DNA of 64,000 nt, taken from the NCBI GenBank assembly GCA_910585285.1, contig CAJUDL010000012.1, positions 1 to 64,000 on the forward strand. Reading direction: 5' to 3'. Both the position numbers and the translations under genes were made by a program. The notes under the pieces are model-generated. The model did not search any database, was not told where the DNA came from, and saw only the letters and a program-made list of their open reading frames with translations. This document shows positions 44,301 to 52,408 of this stretch, in pieces. Numbering within the stretch: position 1 is the stretch's first letter; each line of letters opens with the position of its first letter. The DNA comes from an uncultured Muribaculaceae bacterium. GTDB taxonomy: Bacteria > Bacteroidota > Bacteroidia > Bacteroidales > Muribaculaceae.

Positions 44301-44317
44301 GCAAGAGACGCAGATAA
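41303..44317 (+). CDS. Large surface lipoprotein with coiled-coil stalk (PL29 N-terminal type)
   Basis: A 1004-residue lipoprotein. Lipid attachment is at Cys26 (LVSCSDHDDD); the acidic residues after the cysteine match the Bacteroidetes surface-export signal. Residues 30 to about 250 form an alanine-rich coiled coil (DAAAKQALADAAKAAQSGDA) like the N-terminal stalk often annotated with PL29 lyases. The rest is beta-rich without a recognised lyase motif. C- and G-ending codons and many preferred codons suggest strong expression. It has its own promoter and a strong terminator. A structural or adhesin role is as likely as an enzymatic one. Confidence 0.75.
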   Translation: MNKKFVSLMVCSLLLGGAASTTLVSCSDHDDDITNLNNTTADLNKQLATLQEALKANEDAAKQADAAAKQALADAAKAAQSGDAAAADAKKAVAEAELAKKAAANAKAEAIAEVIKQLEPLINSKADAAEVAKLAGRIDGIEKGLKNIDLTDINKQLGDQAKTIADQAKLIETLQGQVKALENFKNELTKVGGTIDGINGKISKIEDTIKELNGLKAQVSTNTTAIGQIQEELKGISAKISKEIGNSVNTIAGVLMQRLTSVTLMPDLYVDGIPTIDFKSAKYTKKVYKGATQGWVNATTGKTQYIVSNNSAVAHYRLNPGTIKEGDIDVNGMGYVSRIATTRADEVLNDIVTVAGVKIENDGTMTVNLGKGNTESLELSGNQIYTASLKVPIASKHLFTEQGESSAAVYSEFTRLAETYFTPELAFVPGAYDGGSAVSHMNDSAALYKSAAGQMVNEEIVYNHKGYDLYDLVEGCAFVAPDTHTPMTRKDLQSYGFDIVFGIADRAYAPTKPDGTDQQKFVKLSGENNSILTPIASNGVAGNKVIIGKQPILRAELRDMTNKNVIDVRYFKVLFTAEDMQDVVIDWNPTITTVGNACQGASYDFTWKDMAEKVLMKIGKEGMDKATFTKIYSVNAPVITPANDQQGTLTARLVESNMDASIPVMSWTLTSDQLGKLKQGQNSVTVTKSITFTDPEGLNPKVVINLKWTVTTNVAAITLGAVDGLKWQNNTMKVYPVPMALPYDGKQKAAYSTNILEGRKQPYVDGLLGCGFYDIDYATSGNPTYVGKPLAFPSPFGHWKMSTANQAQLKEVIYSIENNAAGKNLVSNGGTIKINWSSDINGLSKNRYVFGTTNLQIVKILSLNTLLGDVIVDDSHSQEINIADKFTMTDAYGHIVAKVATTAEPLAGDYYKFYGVKDAVFGSDITLADDAANTTNKRTLASLNMTANVDNTSGVLTFQNNGAPLQANAYLIVPVTVEHLWGTLKGHIAVPLHKSNAPLSKRRR

Positions 44318-44416
44318 TCTACAGGAAAATAATACACTCGATTGAATCTTAGATTAGTAAGAAATTTACCAATAAGCCGAAAAACACTACTCTAAGAAAC
44401 AATTATCCGGGAAGTC

Positions 44417-44450
44417 GGTCGCGCACCACACAGCGCGACCGCTTCTTTTT
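44417..44450 (+). terminator. Rho-independent terminator of the lipoprotein gene
   Basis: An 8-bp GC-rich stem GGTCGCGC / GCGCGACC with an eight-base loop, followed by GCTTCTTTTT, about 100 bp after the stop codon. Confidence 0.85.
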
Positions 44451-44455
44451 CATAA

Positions 44456-44527
44456 AAATAGGCTTTAGGTTCAAACCTAAAGCCTATTTTGGTCGGTATC
44501 TAAAGCCTAAAGCCTAACACTTAAAGC
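44456..44527. repeat. Word array family C (AAAGCCTA), with a 16-bp perfect hairpin
   Basis: AAATAGGCTTTAGGTT and its exact complement lie around a two-base loop (44456-44489), followed by further AAAGCCTA words up to the cysS stop. The hairpin ends in TTTT on both strands and could also terminate cysS. The same word occurs at 56651-56697. Confidence 0.78.
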
Positions 44528-46000
44528 CTATTTCAAACTCCATTCCACTCCTTGCTTCGTGTCTTTGACGTTGAAGCCGAGGGCGGAGAGTTTGTCGCGG
44601 ATGAGGTCGGAGGTTGCCCAATCTTTCTGCTCTTTGGCATTCTTGCGAATATCCATAAGGAGATCTACGGCTCCTTCAAAAGGTTTAATGTCGGCGCCAG
44701 TCTCGTCTGTGCCGGTCTTTATGCCGAGAAGATCCACCAGCATGGTGTCGAACAAATGACGAAGCTTCGAGAGGTCTTCCGCATTCAGTTTGGCATTGCC
44801 ATCGGTTGCCGAATTGATAATCTTTCCGGCTTCGAAAAGTGTGGCGATCACGATAGGTGTGTTCAGGTCATCGTCCATTGCTTCGTAAGCCAGGGTCATG
44901 AAATCGGGAACTTCTACAGTTGATTTCTCGGCAGGCAACAGATTCTGCAGACGGCGATAGATGTCAAGCATCTTCTGGAGCGCTTTTTCTGCAGCCTGAA
45001 GTGCTTCGTTGGAGAAGTCAACAGTGCTGCGGTATTGCGCCTGAAGGATGAAGAAGCGTATCACCATCGGTGAGTATGGCTGTGTGAGCAACGGATGGGA
45101 ACCCTCAAAGAATTGCTCAAGGGTAATGAAGTTGTTGTAAGACTTACCCATCTTCTTCCCCTCGATGGTGATCATGTTGTTGTGGATCCAGTAATTCACA
45201 GCCTCATGTCCCTGAGCTGCCACACTTTGTGCGATTTCGCATTCGTGATGAGGGAACATAAGATCGAGTCCACCTCCATGGATATCGAATTTTTCGCCGA
45301 GATACTTTTCACCCATGGTGGAGCATTCGAGATGCCAGCCTGGGAAACCTTCGCTCCAGGGAGAGGGCCAATGCATGATATGTTCCGGCGAAGCCTTTTT
45401 CCAGAGGGCAAAATCAAGAGGATTCCGTTTTTCATCCTGTCCGTCGAGAGAACGGGTGGTGTTGAGAAGATCCTCTATATTGCGCCCTGAGAGAATGCCG
45501 TATTTATGATCATGGTTATATTTCTCTACATCGAAATATACTGATCCCTGACTCTCATATGCATAACCGGCATCAAGAATCTTCTTTATATATTCTATCT
45601 GCTCGATGATATGTCCCGATGCATGAGGCTCGATGCTCGGAGGAAGCACATTGAGCGCCTCCATGTCGTGATGGTAACGGTTCAGATACATCTGCACCAC
45701 CTCCATCGGTTCGAGCTGCTCGAGTCTTGCTTTTTTCGCAATCTTGTCTTCTCCGGAATCCGCGTCATGTTCAAGATGACCGACATCGGTTATATTGCGC
45801 ACATAGCGCACTTTATATCCTAAATGACGGAGATAGCGGTAGAGGATATCGAAAGTGATGGCAGGACGGGCATGACCGAGATGTGCATCACCATAGACAG
45901 TGGGACCGCATACATACATCCCTACATGACCCTCATGCAGGGGCTTGAAGGGCTGCTTGGTGCGCTTCAACGAGTTGTAGAGAAAAAGCTGATGATCCAT
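44528..46000 (-). CDS. cysS: Cysteinyl-tRNA synthetase
   Basis: A 490-residue class I aminoacyl-tRNA synthetase that charges tRNA-Cys. The zinc ligand Cys30 in MYVCGPTVYGDAHLGHAR lies directly before the HIGH-type motif HLGH (40-43); the KMSKS-type motif is KMGKS near residue 278. The helical anticodon region is complete. Its start codon lies just downstream of a family B word array, and its stop directly beside a family C array. Confidence 0.96.
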   Translation of the reverse strand: MDHQLFLYNSLKRTKQPFKPLHEGHVGMYVCGPTVYGDAHLGHARPAITFDILYRYLRHLGYKVRYVRNITDVGHLEHDADSGEDKIAKKARLEQLEPMEVVQMYLNRYHHDMEALNVLPPSIEPHASGHIIEQIEYIKKILDAGYAYESQGSVYFDVEKYNHDHKYGILSGRNIEDLLNTTRSLDGQDEKRNPLDFALWKKASPEHIMHWPSPWSEGFPGWHLECSTMGEKYLGEKFDIHGGGLDLMFPHHECEIAQSVAAQGHEAVNYWIHNNMITIEGKKMGKSYNNFITLEQFFEGSHPLLTQPYSPMVIRFFILQAQYRSTVDFSNEALQAAEKALQKMLDIYRRLQNLLPAEKSTVEVPDFMTLAYEAMDDDLNTPIVIATLFEAGKIINSATDGNAKLNAEDLSKLRHLFDTMLVDLLGIKTGTDETGADIKPFEGAVDLLMDIRKNAKEQKDWATSDLIRDKLSALGFNVKDTKQGVEWSLK

Positions 46001-46002
46001 AT

Positions 46003-46075
46003 TTTTATGGTTAATAATTAATAATTAATGGTTAATAATTGTTTGTCACAGCAATTATTAATAATTAATGGTTAA
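46003..46075. repeat. AT-rich word array family B, left of the four-helix-bundle gene
   Basis: Words TTAATAATTAATAATTAATGG on both sides of a short centre (TTGTTTGTCACAGCAA) give an inverted arrangement. It lies directly upstream of the cysS start codon and on the 3' side of the four-helix-bundle gene. Confidence 0.8.
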
Positions 46076-46097
46076 TTGAGGGTGGGTGAAGTGAAAA

Positions 46098-46454
46098 TCA
46101 ATCTTTAGACTTTAATGTTTTCAGTATAGAGGTTAGCATCTTAATTATGCTTACACAATCTGCTACTAAACTCTCAGCTTGATTGTCGGATAGATATCCA
46201 CTATCTTGAAGAAGTTCAAGCCAATATTTTGTTTCAGCTGCCTCCTTTAATGCAATAGAGAGTTTTGAAATAAAATCTGCTTTAGATTGAGCGTATTCAC
46301 TTTCTGCTATATTCGCTCCAATGCTTGTTCCGCTACGAAGCAATTGCTTGGAAAGAACGTATTCATGTTTCTGGTTGCATAGGAAATTATAGAGCATTAC
46401 GCATCTCCGAGCAAAATTTTTGCTTGCAAGGCTTACTCTATTATCGTTATCCAT
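46098..46454 (-). CDS. Four-helix-bundle protein (23S rRNA intervening-sequence type)
   Basis: A 118-residue all-helical protein. The segments LSKQLLRSGTSIGANIAES, FISKLSIALKEAAETKYWL and a C-terminal helix are typical of the family first seen in rRNA intervening sequences, with relatives that include the Avd partner of diversity-generating retroelements. They are basic and bind nucleic acids. Here the gene lies between two family B arrays (46003-46075 and 46455-46493), with the start codon touching the right array. That position suggests gene and repeats belong together. Confidence 0.88.
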   Translation of the reverse strand: MDNDNRVSLASKNFARRCVMLYNFLCNQKHEYVLSKQLLRSGTSIGANIAESEYAQSKADFISKLSIALKEAAETKYWLELLQDSGYLSDNQAESLVADCVSIIKMLTSILKTLKSKD

Positions 46455-46493
46455 GCAATTATTAATTATTAACCATTAATTATTAATTAATTT
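46455..46493. repeat. AT-rich word array family B, right of the four-helix-bundle gene
   Basis: GCAATTATTAATTATTAACC and ATTAATTATTAATTAATTTA fill the whole gap between the DUF3467 stop and the four-helix-bundle start codon. Same words as at 46003 but without the non-repetitive centre. Confidence 0.78.
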
Positions 46494-46776
46494 AGTTATT
46501 GGTGATTCCGGGTTTTACGTTGCGGGGCATGATCTCGCCGAATTGAGCTTCGTATTTCTTGATGTTGTCGGTGAGGGCGAAGAGAAGCTGTTTTGCGTTC
46601 TCGGGAGTCATCATCACGCGGCTTACAACAGGTGCCTGAGGCATGCCGGGAGCTGCAAAGATGAAGTCGATCAGAAACTCGTTGGGTCCGTGGCCGATCA
46701 TTGCGAGGTTAGTGTATTTGCCGTCGGCTACTTCCGGACGGAGCTGAATCTGAAGCTGATTTTCTTTATTTTCCAT
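46492..46776 (-). CDS. DUF3467 family protein
   Basis: A 94-residue protein matching DUF3467, a small Bacteroidetes family of unknown function usually found near rpoC. The pattern NLAMIGHGPNEFLIDFIFAA and VVSRVMMTPENAKQLLFAL are typical. No signal peptide. The stop touches a family B array and the start lies 15 bp from a family A palindrome. Confidence 0.88.
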   Translation of the reverse strand: MENKENQLQIQLRPEVADGKYTNLAMIGHGPNEFLIDFIFAAPGMPQAPVVSRVMMTPENAKQLLFALTDNIKKYEAQFGEIMPRNVKPGITNN

Positions 46777-46790
46777 TTTTATTCTTATTT

Positions 46791-46966
46791 ATTTAAGTTT
46801 CGCAAGCTTCAACTTAAAGTTTAAGAGTTTAGAAGTTAAGGAGTTTATCCGATGCGAATATGACTGAGTTTTCATTTTTTCGCATCAAACAAATAAACTA
46901 ATAAACTGCGCAAAGCGCGATTAAACTTATAAACTTCAACTTTTCGCTTGCAAAAGTTGAATTATT
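46791..46966. repeat. Palindromic element family A, copy 4 (inverted)
   Basis: About 175 bp, inverted on the plus strand but in the usual orientation relative to the minus-strand DUF3467 gene whose start lies 15 bp away. It opens TTTAAGTTTCGCAAGCTTCA, includes GCGCAAAGCGC and ends with CTTTTCGCTTGCAAAAGTTG. The centre TCCGATGCGAATATGACTGA is shared with copy 3. Confidence 0.85.
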
Positions 46967-47126
46967 TATTCGTTAAAGATTTGATCCGGAAAGAATATCC
47001 GGAACTATTATAGATAACAAAATTAACAAATATTTTTTAAGTAATGAACCAAATCTTACCGAAAACTGCATTAAATTCGGTAATAAGTCAATCTATATTT
47101 GATTATTCTGAATACTGTGTATGGCA

Positions 47127-47172
47127 AATTCGGTGACTGGCGAGATTTTAGCTCATCGCCAATCACCGAATT
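47127..47172 (-). terminator. Large stem-loop after the B12 operon
   Basis: AATTCGGTGA (47127-47136) pairs perfectly with TCACCGAATT (47163-47172), extended inside by TGGCGA / TCGCCA. It lies about 55 bp past the stop of the 1283-residue gene. The T-run is weak, so it may stabilise the message end instead of terminating. A smaller hairpin TTACCGAA / TTCGGTAA (about 47056-47086) and CCGGA/TCCGG (46990-47004) share this 249-bp gap. Confidence 0.5.
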
Positions 47173-47225
47173 ATTCATTGTTGAGTGAAGCCATGCGTTA
47201 TGAATCCGCATGACTGTCAGGGTTG

Positions 47226-50200
47226 TTATTTCACGTATATCATGGTCGCGGTATTGTTGTGGCGTACTATATAGAGCCCTTTGGACAGATAATCGTGGAT
47301 TTCGCCCCAAGGTTTGTTGAAGTGGAGCATGATGCCGGATGCTGTGTATACGGATACTTTCTCGTTGTTGTCGATACGTATATCGGCAATGCCACTTACC
47401 TTCGTGCATGTGCCGTGGATTTCCACATCATGTGCGGGCATTGTCTCAGGTATCTCGTCTATCCATCTTTCGAACTTATAACCTTCAGGCACTTCGGGGT
47501 CTTCGATGGTGATTGGAGCACCATATTCTACCATCTCAGTTTTGTAGATATCATCGTTGAGATACAACGTGAGTTTGTAGGAGTTGATTGTGAAGGAGCC
47601 TGTTACTGTTACATCCTTTGCAGGCATAAATTCAGGAAGATCCTGCCAGCCGGAGAATGTGTGTCCTTCTTTTACGGGATCCGATTCTGCTGCAATCGCA
47701 TCCCCTTCATAATGCTGCTCTTCCTTATAGGGTTCACCATCGAGAATATATGTCAGTGTATATTTGTACATATTCTTCAGATACAGATGACTGTCAGCTT
47801 CTATATCCGTCACTGTTTGGGTGAGAGTTGCATCAGAATACCAGCATACTTCCTGACCGTTGACAGATTTAGGCAGCGTAGAGTTGGAGTAAAGTGTAAG
47901 TTCATCTTTTGAGTCTGCTACATTTGGTTCAACCACTGTATATGTCACCTTGTACACTTTGTCATTGCTGAATACAGGGTGTGGATTCTCACCTATTTTC
48001 TGTCCGAAGGCAGCTCCGAGCATATATGCGATCTCTCCGCTCGCCATGCGCTCCTCTGTCACGAGTGTGTAGCCCCCTGTTTTTGCGTAGTCGGCTGTTG
48101 CGAATGCATTGGAGATGTTGTCAACGGTATAAGTGCAGTATGCTATCGCGTGACTGTTTGCATGATCCTCGATCGCTCCAACATTGAATACATTGCTGAT
48201 TGCTACGTCACAGTCTTTTGATAGGTTGCCTACAATTCCCGCACGCGACGACTCAGCATATATGGCACCTGCATTGTAACAGTTGCTGATGGTTGATGTC
48301 TTCTGGGTCAAAGCTCCCACAATGCCGCCTACACCTGACTTGGCTCCGTGGATTTCAGCATGGTTAGCGCACGCGTCAATGTCAGTAAAGCCTTTGACAT
48401 ATGAAGCGATGCCACCAAGAGTCATGTTGCCGTTGATATAGCCGTCAACGGTCACTCCCGAGATGCGGGCGCGATTGTCTGCGTCCGTTCCTTCTACGCA
48501 TCCGAAGAGCCCAAGATAATTATTTTTCGGTTGATTGATGTACAAACCTTTGATGGTATGATCGTTGCCGATAAATTCTCCGGTAAATGATTTGGTAATG
48601 GTATTCCCTATCGGAGTCCAGTCATAGTCACCGAGATCAATGTCGGAGGTCAGTATCGCCTTTGCACCTCGTTCGCCTGCATTGACCTTATCGCTGAACC
48701 ATGCAAGTTCGGATGCACACGATATGACATAGTATCCGTCCGTATTCAAGACAGGCTCTTTAGAGTTGGTGCCATACCAGTCATCGTCAAGACCTTCAGG
48801 CACAACAGTAAATGTCTGGAGTCCGTCAGCATCATCGGGAATATTGTAAGTCAATCGCTGACAGCGATTGCCCGGAGCATAGGCAACTATGTCATAGTTC
48901 CCATAGGTGCCTTCATAAAGACCATCTGCATCGGGTTCGAGTTCCTTGCCGAGATAGGATAATGTTACATTGCCTTTTTCAACCTTGAAATCAACCTTGA
49001 TGGGGAATTTCTTGACAGCAGTAAGGGGTATTCTGACATCCGGTATAGAACCGAAGTATGTTTTGTGAGGCACAGCTGTGAAATTGGGCGAGCGGCCGGC
49101 TTTGGGATCGATGTTGCGGTGATTGCCTATGGGATCGCCGTAGCCGTTAACCTGAATCACACCATCGGTAAATGTCAATTCGGGTTCGGCATTGATGTCA
49201 TGGTCGGCAGGGATGTCGAGTGTGACTGCCTGTGCCTTGTCTACAGAACCGAATTTATACTGATTGGCGCTTAGGATCAGCGATGTGCCGTTGGGAACAC
49301 CGTTATAGGTTACGTAAGCCGACATGTTGTATATGCCGGAGAGTTTGTTGGCGGGATGGCGTAGCCCGGAATACTGAATTGCCACCTGATCGCCCGGCTG
49401 GTAGATTTTGCTCCCGGGGCGGTTTACGTTTACAATTTCGCGATGGCATTTTTTTGCCGTGAAGACCTGATAGGCAGACTTTCCGGCATTATCCGTCATC
49501 TGTACGATCTGGCGCCCTTCTTTGAGAAGCACTGTGTAGGTGCCGTCAGCATTTACGGTTACGCCGTCGTTACCGAAACCGGTATATGTTGCCATCTGTT
49601 CGCCTATGGTTGGATAGGCAATTTTCACTTCTTTGGCTCCATCAGCCTTGAAGGTGTATGAGTATCCGGCTTCAGTGTCGAGATAATAGAATACGTCGTG
49701 TTCGGCATCAACGTAGTCTCCTGCAAGTTTGAGAGCACCCTGGTTGTGTTTCTCGTTGAGAAGCATCTGCGCGTCGACAGCAGATTTGCCCTGACCTACG
49801 GTGATGACATAGGCAGCAGTGTTCTCGGGCCATATGGCGCCCCAGTATTCACCTCCCATATACGCCTGCTTCGCTCCTGTGGATGAGGCATAGAAGTTGA
49901 GTCCAATGGCATCGTATGTTACGAGCACGATTGCTGTGCCTTCGCCCACAGCCTTGAGATTCGCCCATGCGGATCCCGCTTTCTGCTCAACTTTGAGGAC
50001 AGAGTCGCTTTCTTTGCCGTCGAGTTCGAGGATGGTATAGTGGAAATCAGGTTCTATGAAATAGTTGTTGGTGGAGTTCTCAGTGAGTTGCCATGTGCGC
50101 ATGGCATGTGCGAGGAAAGTATCGCCGACATTGAGGTCAAGATAACCTTCTTTGTTGACATTGACAAAAATATCGCCCGTTTCGAAGCCATCGTTTGCTT

Positions 50201-51077
50201 GGACATCATGTTTGATTGTCTTGGGATCAAACGCGTCATAATCGGATTGAGTGAACATGAGTACGGGGCGTTTTGCCACATCTTTGTTCATTGTGAAATA
50301 TCCGCCTTGGGTAAGCTTACCCGGCATAGAGGTGCGGTAGTTGTACACCTGACCGTGTGCAAGACGATAAATGAGCATCTTGAAATCACCTTGCACAACC
50401 TCTTTTAGCGGTTCAACTTTTGTGAAGTCAATGAAATGGAAAAACTTTATGTTAAGCTCGAAGTCTGCGTCTTTTGGCACGGTGACCGTAAAGTTGTCAG
50501 ACTGAGGTATCGCTCCCGTCACGTTGACGTTGCCTGTCAGAGTCGCCTGCTTGTATAATGTTACATATCCTTCGTCTGTATGAGCTTTCGATGGGATGAA
50601 CGCGCAGGAATACGTATCGCCATTGAGGGCGAGAAATGTCTTTCGTCCGGCAGTCACGCTGTTTCCGAGTGTGATCGGATGGTTTACACCCTCACGGCTG
50701 TTGACTTTGACATCGATGGTGTAGTCTCCGTTGTCAACGGTCCAGGTTGTGCCATTGGTTTTGTTTGATACGTAGGCAGTCAAGGTGAGGACGGTAATCT
50801 GCTGCGCCACGGAATCACCTACGCACACTTCGATAGTGCCGTTTTCCGTTGTGCCGTCTTTGCCGTAGCCGGTAATTATATACTCGCCGGGAGGTGCTGT
50901 AAATTGATACAGCTGCTTGTTGACATCACCGACGGCAATGTCTTCTCCTGTGGCTTTTGATTTCATCGACATGGTGGTTGACACGGCATTCATCTTAACC
51001 GTGACTTCGACTGCCGATGAGGTGAATGCGCAGATGACAGTCGCCATTAACGCAATTAATACAGTTTTTAGTCTCAT
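47226..51077 (-). CDS. Large surface protein in the cobalamin operon (InlB/GLUG repeats)
   Basis: A 1283-residue exported protein with a signal peptide (to about AFTSSA). Beta-sandwich modules fill the first 750 residues. GLUG-type motifs follow at about 880-990 (GLFGCVEG, LGGIASYVKG, VGGIVGALTQ). Two InlB/Listeria-Bacteroides repeats lie at about 1110-1225 (HYEGDAIAAESDPVKEGHTF). The end (SVYTASGIML, GLYIVRHNNTATMIYVK) is a type IX secretion sorting tail. It is third behind a cobalamin riboswitch, after BtuB-like and DUF5074 genes, so a role in capturing vitamin B12 or in surface binding of a B12 carrier is inferred. No known B12-binding motif was recognised. Confidence 0.75.
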   Translation of the reverse strand: MRLKTVLIALMATVICAFTSSAVEVTVKMNAVSTTMSMKSKATGEDIAVGDVNKQLYQFTAPPGEYIITGYGKDGTTENGTIEVCVGDSVAQQITVLTLTAYVSNKTNGTTWTVDNGDYTIDVKVNSREGVNHPITLGNSVTAGRKTFLALNGDTYSCAFIPSKAHTDEGYVTLYKQATLTGNVNVTGAIPQSDNFTVTVPKDADFELNIKFFHFIDFTKVEPLKEVVQGDFKMLIYRLAHGQVYNYRTSMPGKLTQGGYFTMNKDVAKRPVLMFTQSDYDAFDPKTIKHDVQANDGFETGDIFVNVNKEGYLDLNVGDTFLAHAMRTWQLTENSTNNYFIEPDFHYTILELDGKESDSVLKVEQKAGSAWANLKAVGEGTAIVLVTYDAIGLNFYASSTGAKQAYMGGEYWGAIWPENTAAYVITVGQGKSAVDAQMLLNEKHNQGALKLAGDYVDAEHDVFYYLDTEAGYSYTFKADGAKEVKIAYPTIGEQMATYTGFGNDGVTVNADGTYTVLLKEGRQIVQMTDNAGKSAYQVFTAKKCHREIVNVNRPGSKIYQPGDQVAIQYSGLRHPANKLSGIYNMSAYVTYNGVPNGTSLILSANQYKFGSVDKAQAVTLDIPADHDINAEPELTFTDGVIQVNGYGDPIGNHRNIDPKAGRSPNFTAVPHKTYFGSIPDVRIPLTAVKKFPIKVDFKVEKGNVTLSYLGKELEPDADGLYEGTYGNYDIVAYAPGNRCQRLTYNIPDDADGLQTFTVVPEGLDDDWYGTNSKEPVLNTDGYYVISCASELAWFSDKVNAGERGAKAILTSDIDLGDYDWTPIGNTITKSFTGEFIGNDHTIKGLYINQPKNNYLGLFGCVEGTDADNRARISGVTVDGYINGNMTLGGIASYVKGFTDIDACANHAEIHGAKSGVGGIVGALTQKTSTISNCYNAGAIYAESSRAGIVGNLSKDCDVAISNVFNVGAIEDHANSHAIAYCTYTVDNISNAFATADYAKTGGYTLVTEERMASGEIAYMLGAAFGQKIGENPHPVFSNDKVYKVTYTVVEPNVADSKDELTLYSNSTLPKSVNGQEVCWYSDATLTQTVTDIEADSHLYLKNMYKYTLTYILDGEPYKEEQHYEGDAIAAESDPVKEGHTFSGWQDLPEFMPAKDVTVTGSFTINSYKLTLYLNDDIYKTEMVEYGAPITIEDPEVPEGYKFERWIDEIPETMPAHDVEIHGTCTKVSGIADIRIDNNEKVSVYTASGIMLHFNKPWGEIHDYLSKGLYIVRHNNTATMIYVK

Positions 51078-51121
51078 TTTAAGTTTTATATTGTTTGTGA
51101 TTGTTTGTTGGAGTAATGAAG

Positions 51122-52408
51122 TTATTTAAACTGATTTTTATAAATAAATTTCCGCCCGTGCTGAATATATATCTGTCCCTCTATAGGTTTGGATACCTTG
51201 ATACCTTGGAGGCTGTAGATTGAATCGTCAGGCTGGCATTTAGGTAAGCCGGTAATTTCGTCTACTCCGTTTCCATCGGGTTTCAGCGCGAGGAAGTGGG
51301 CGGGATTGATATATACTTTGTAGGAGCCTACGAACTTCCCTTCAGGTGTCCATTGATACAATCCTCCCGCCGCCACGAATTCACCAGCATCGGTGGCATA
51401 GATATAACCTGTGTAGGGGTTGACGTAAATACCATAAGGCATCTGGATTTTCATAATGTCTTCACGTACGGTGCCTGGCATTTTCTCATACACACCGCTT
51501 GCCCCCTTGGTTGCCATGACCTCGACCGGATCTACGGAGATATAATTGAAGGTGTAGTCACCCGTATAGTAAGAGTAGCGTGAACCGATCGCAAAGAATT
51601 TGCCGTCGGTGTTCACACAGTTGTAGGTGGCGGCATATTCAAGTCTTTGGAAACAAGTGGCATCCGTTTTGCCGTCGATAACGGCTTGACAGTCGAAAAT
51701 CAGCATAGCCGCCGGAATATCATAGTAATCACCGGGTGAATTTATGCATAAGTATTGCCCGCTTTGCGACATTTTTCCGTATAGATTTATGGTGTTGGTC
51801 TCCACGTTACGTTCAACTTTCATCGATGCTGCATCAATCACACTGACCGTTGTCTCATACTCATGGTCTTCCTGGAATGCATATCCGCCGGTATTGGCGA
51901 CGAAAAGTTTTCCTTTGTAGAGAGCTATGCCTTCGGGCTCATAACCTACTTCCACGGCATCCACTACTTTAAAGGTGTTTACATCTATTTTTGCCACATA
52001 ACCTTTTGTGAAGTACTTCATTACACCATTTACTTTACATTCGTGGCCATACGACGATATGTAGACGTATCTGCCGTCGGATGCAAGCTTGCGGTTGTTG
52101 GGCACATCCTCGGTGGCGGCAACCGCTTTCCCCTCAGGGGTTATGAACTGCACGATATTCGACCAGTTGATTGCCATGGCGATAAGGTTGTCGTTCACCT
52201 GGATTATATCGTTGGGTGTGTCACCCAACTTATATCCGTTTACATCGCGAAACCACTGGTTGCTGACTATGCGCCCGTTTTCGAAATAACTCAGCCGACC
52301 GTTGTCAGACTGCCAGTTGCCTTCGTTCAGCAAAATTATTTTTTCATCAGCGATGGCTGTCAGTATCGCGACAAAAAGAGTTGTAAGGGTTAATAGAATC
52401 TTTTTCAT
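51122..52408 (-). CDS. DUF5074/YncE-like beta-propeller, BtuG-like position
   Basis: A 428-residue exported seven-blade propeller of the DUF5074 kind. The signal peptide ends near TAIADEK, and blades follow with KLASDGRYVYISSYG and GKLFVANTGGYAFQ. Relatives include BtuG, a surface protein that binds vitamin B12 tightly and caps BtuB. Unlike BtuG it has no lipobox; its tail (YSLQGIKVSKPIEGQIYIQH) looks like a type IX sorting end. Its start overlaps the btuB stop (ATGA), so they are co-translated. B12 binding is inferred from family and context. Confidence 0.82.
   Translation of the reverse strand: MKKILLTLTTLFVAILTAIADEKIILLNEGNWQSDNGRLSYFENGRIVSNQWFRDVNGYKLGDTPNDIIQVNDNLIAMAINWSNIVQFITPEGKAVAATEDVPNNRKLASDGRYVYISSYGHECKVNGVMKYFTKGYVAKIDVNTFKVVDAVEVGYEPEGIALYKGKLFVANTGGYAFQEDHEYETTVSVIDAASMKVERNVETNTINLYGKMSQSGQYLCINSPGDYYDIPAAMLIFDCQAVIDGKTDATCFQRLEYAATYNCVNTDGKFFAIGSRYSYYTGDYTFNYISVDPVEVMATKGASGVYEKMPGTVREDIMKIQMPYGIYVNPYTGYIYATDAGEFVAAGGLYQWTPEGKFVGSYKVYINPAHFLALKPDGNGVDEITGLPKCQPDDSIYSLQGIKVSKPIEGQIYIQHGRKFIYKNQFK

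Noticed and set aside
23300..46966. CRISPR array for the family A repeats
   Set aside because: The copies are dispersed over 23 kb, palindromic and about 170 bp long, with no spacers and no cas genes.
47223..47912. 229-codon plus-strand open frame at the end of the large surface protein gene
   Set aside because: It is antisense to the InlB-repeat region, and its composition is that of a shadow frame (His-, Cys- and Phe-rich).
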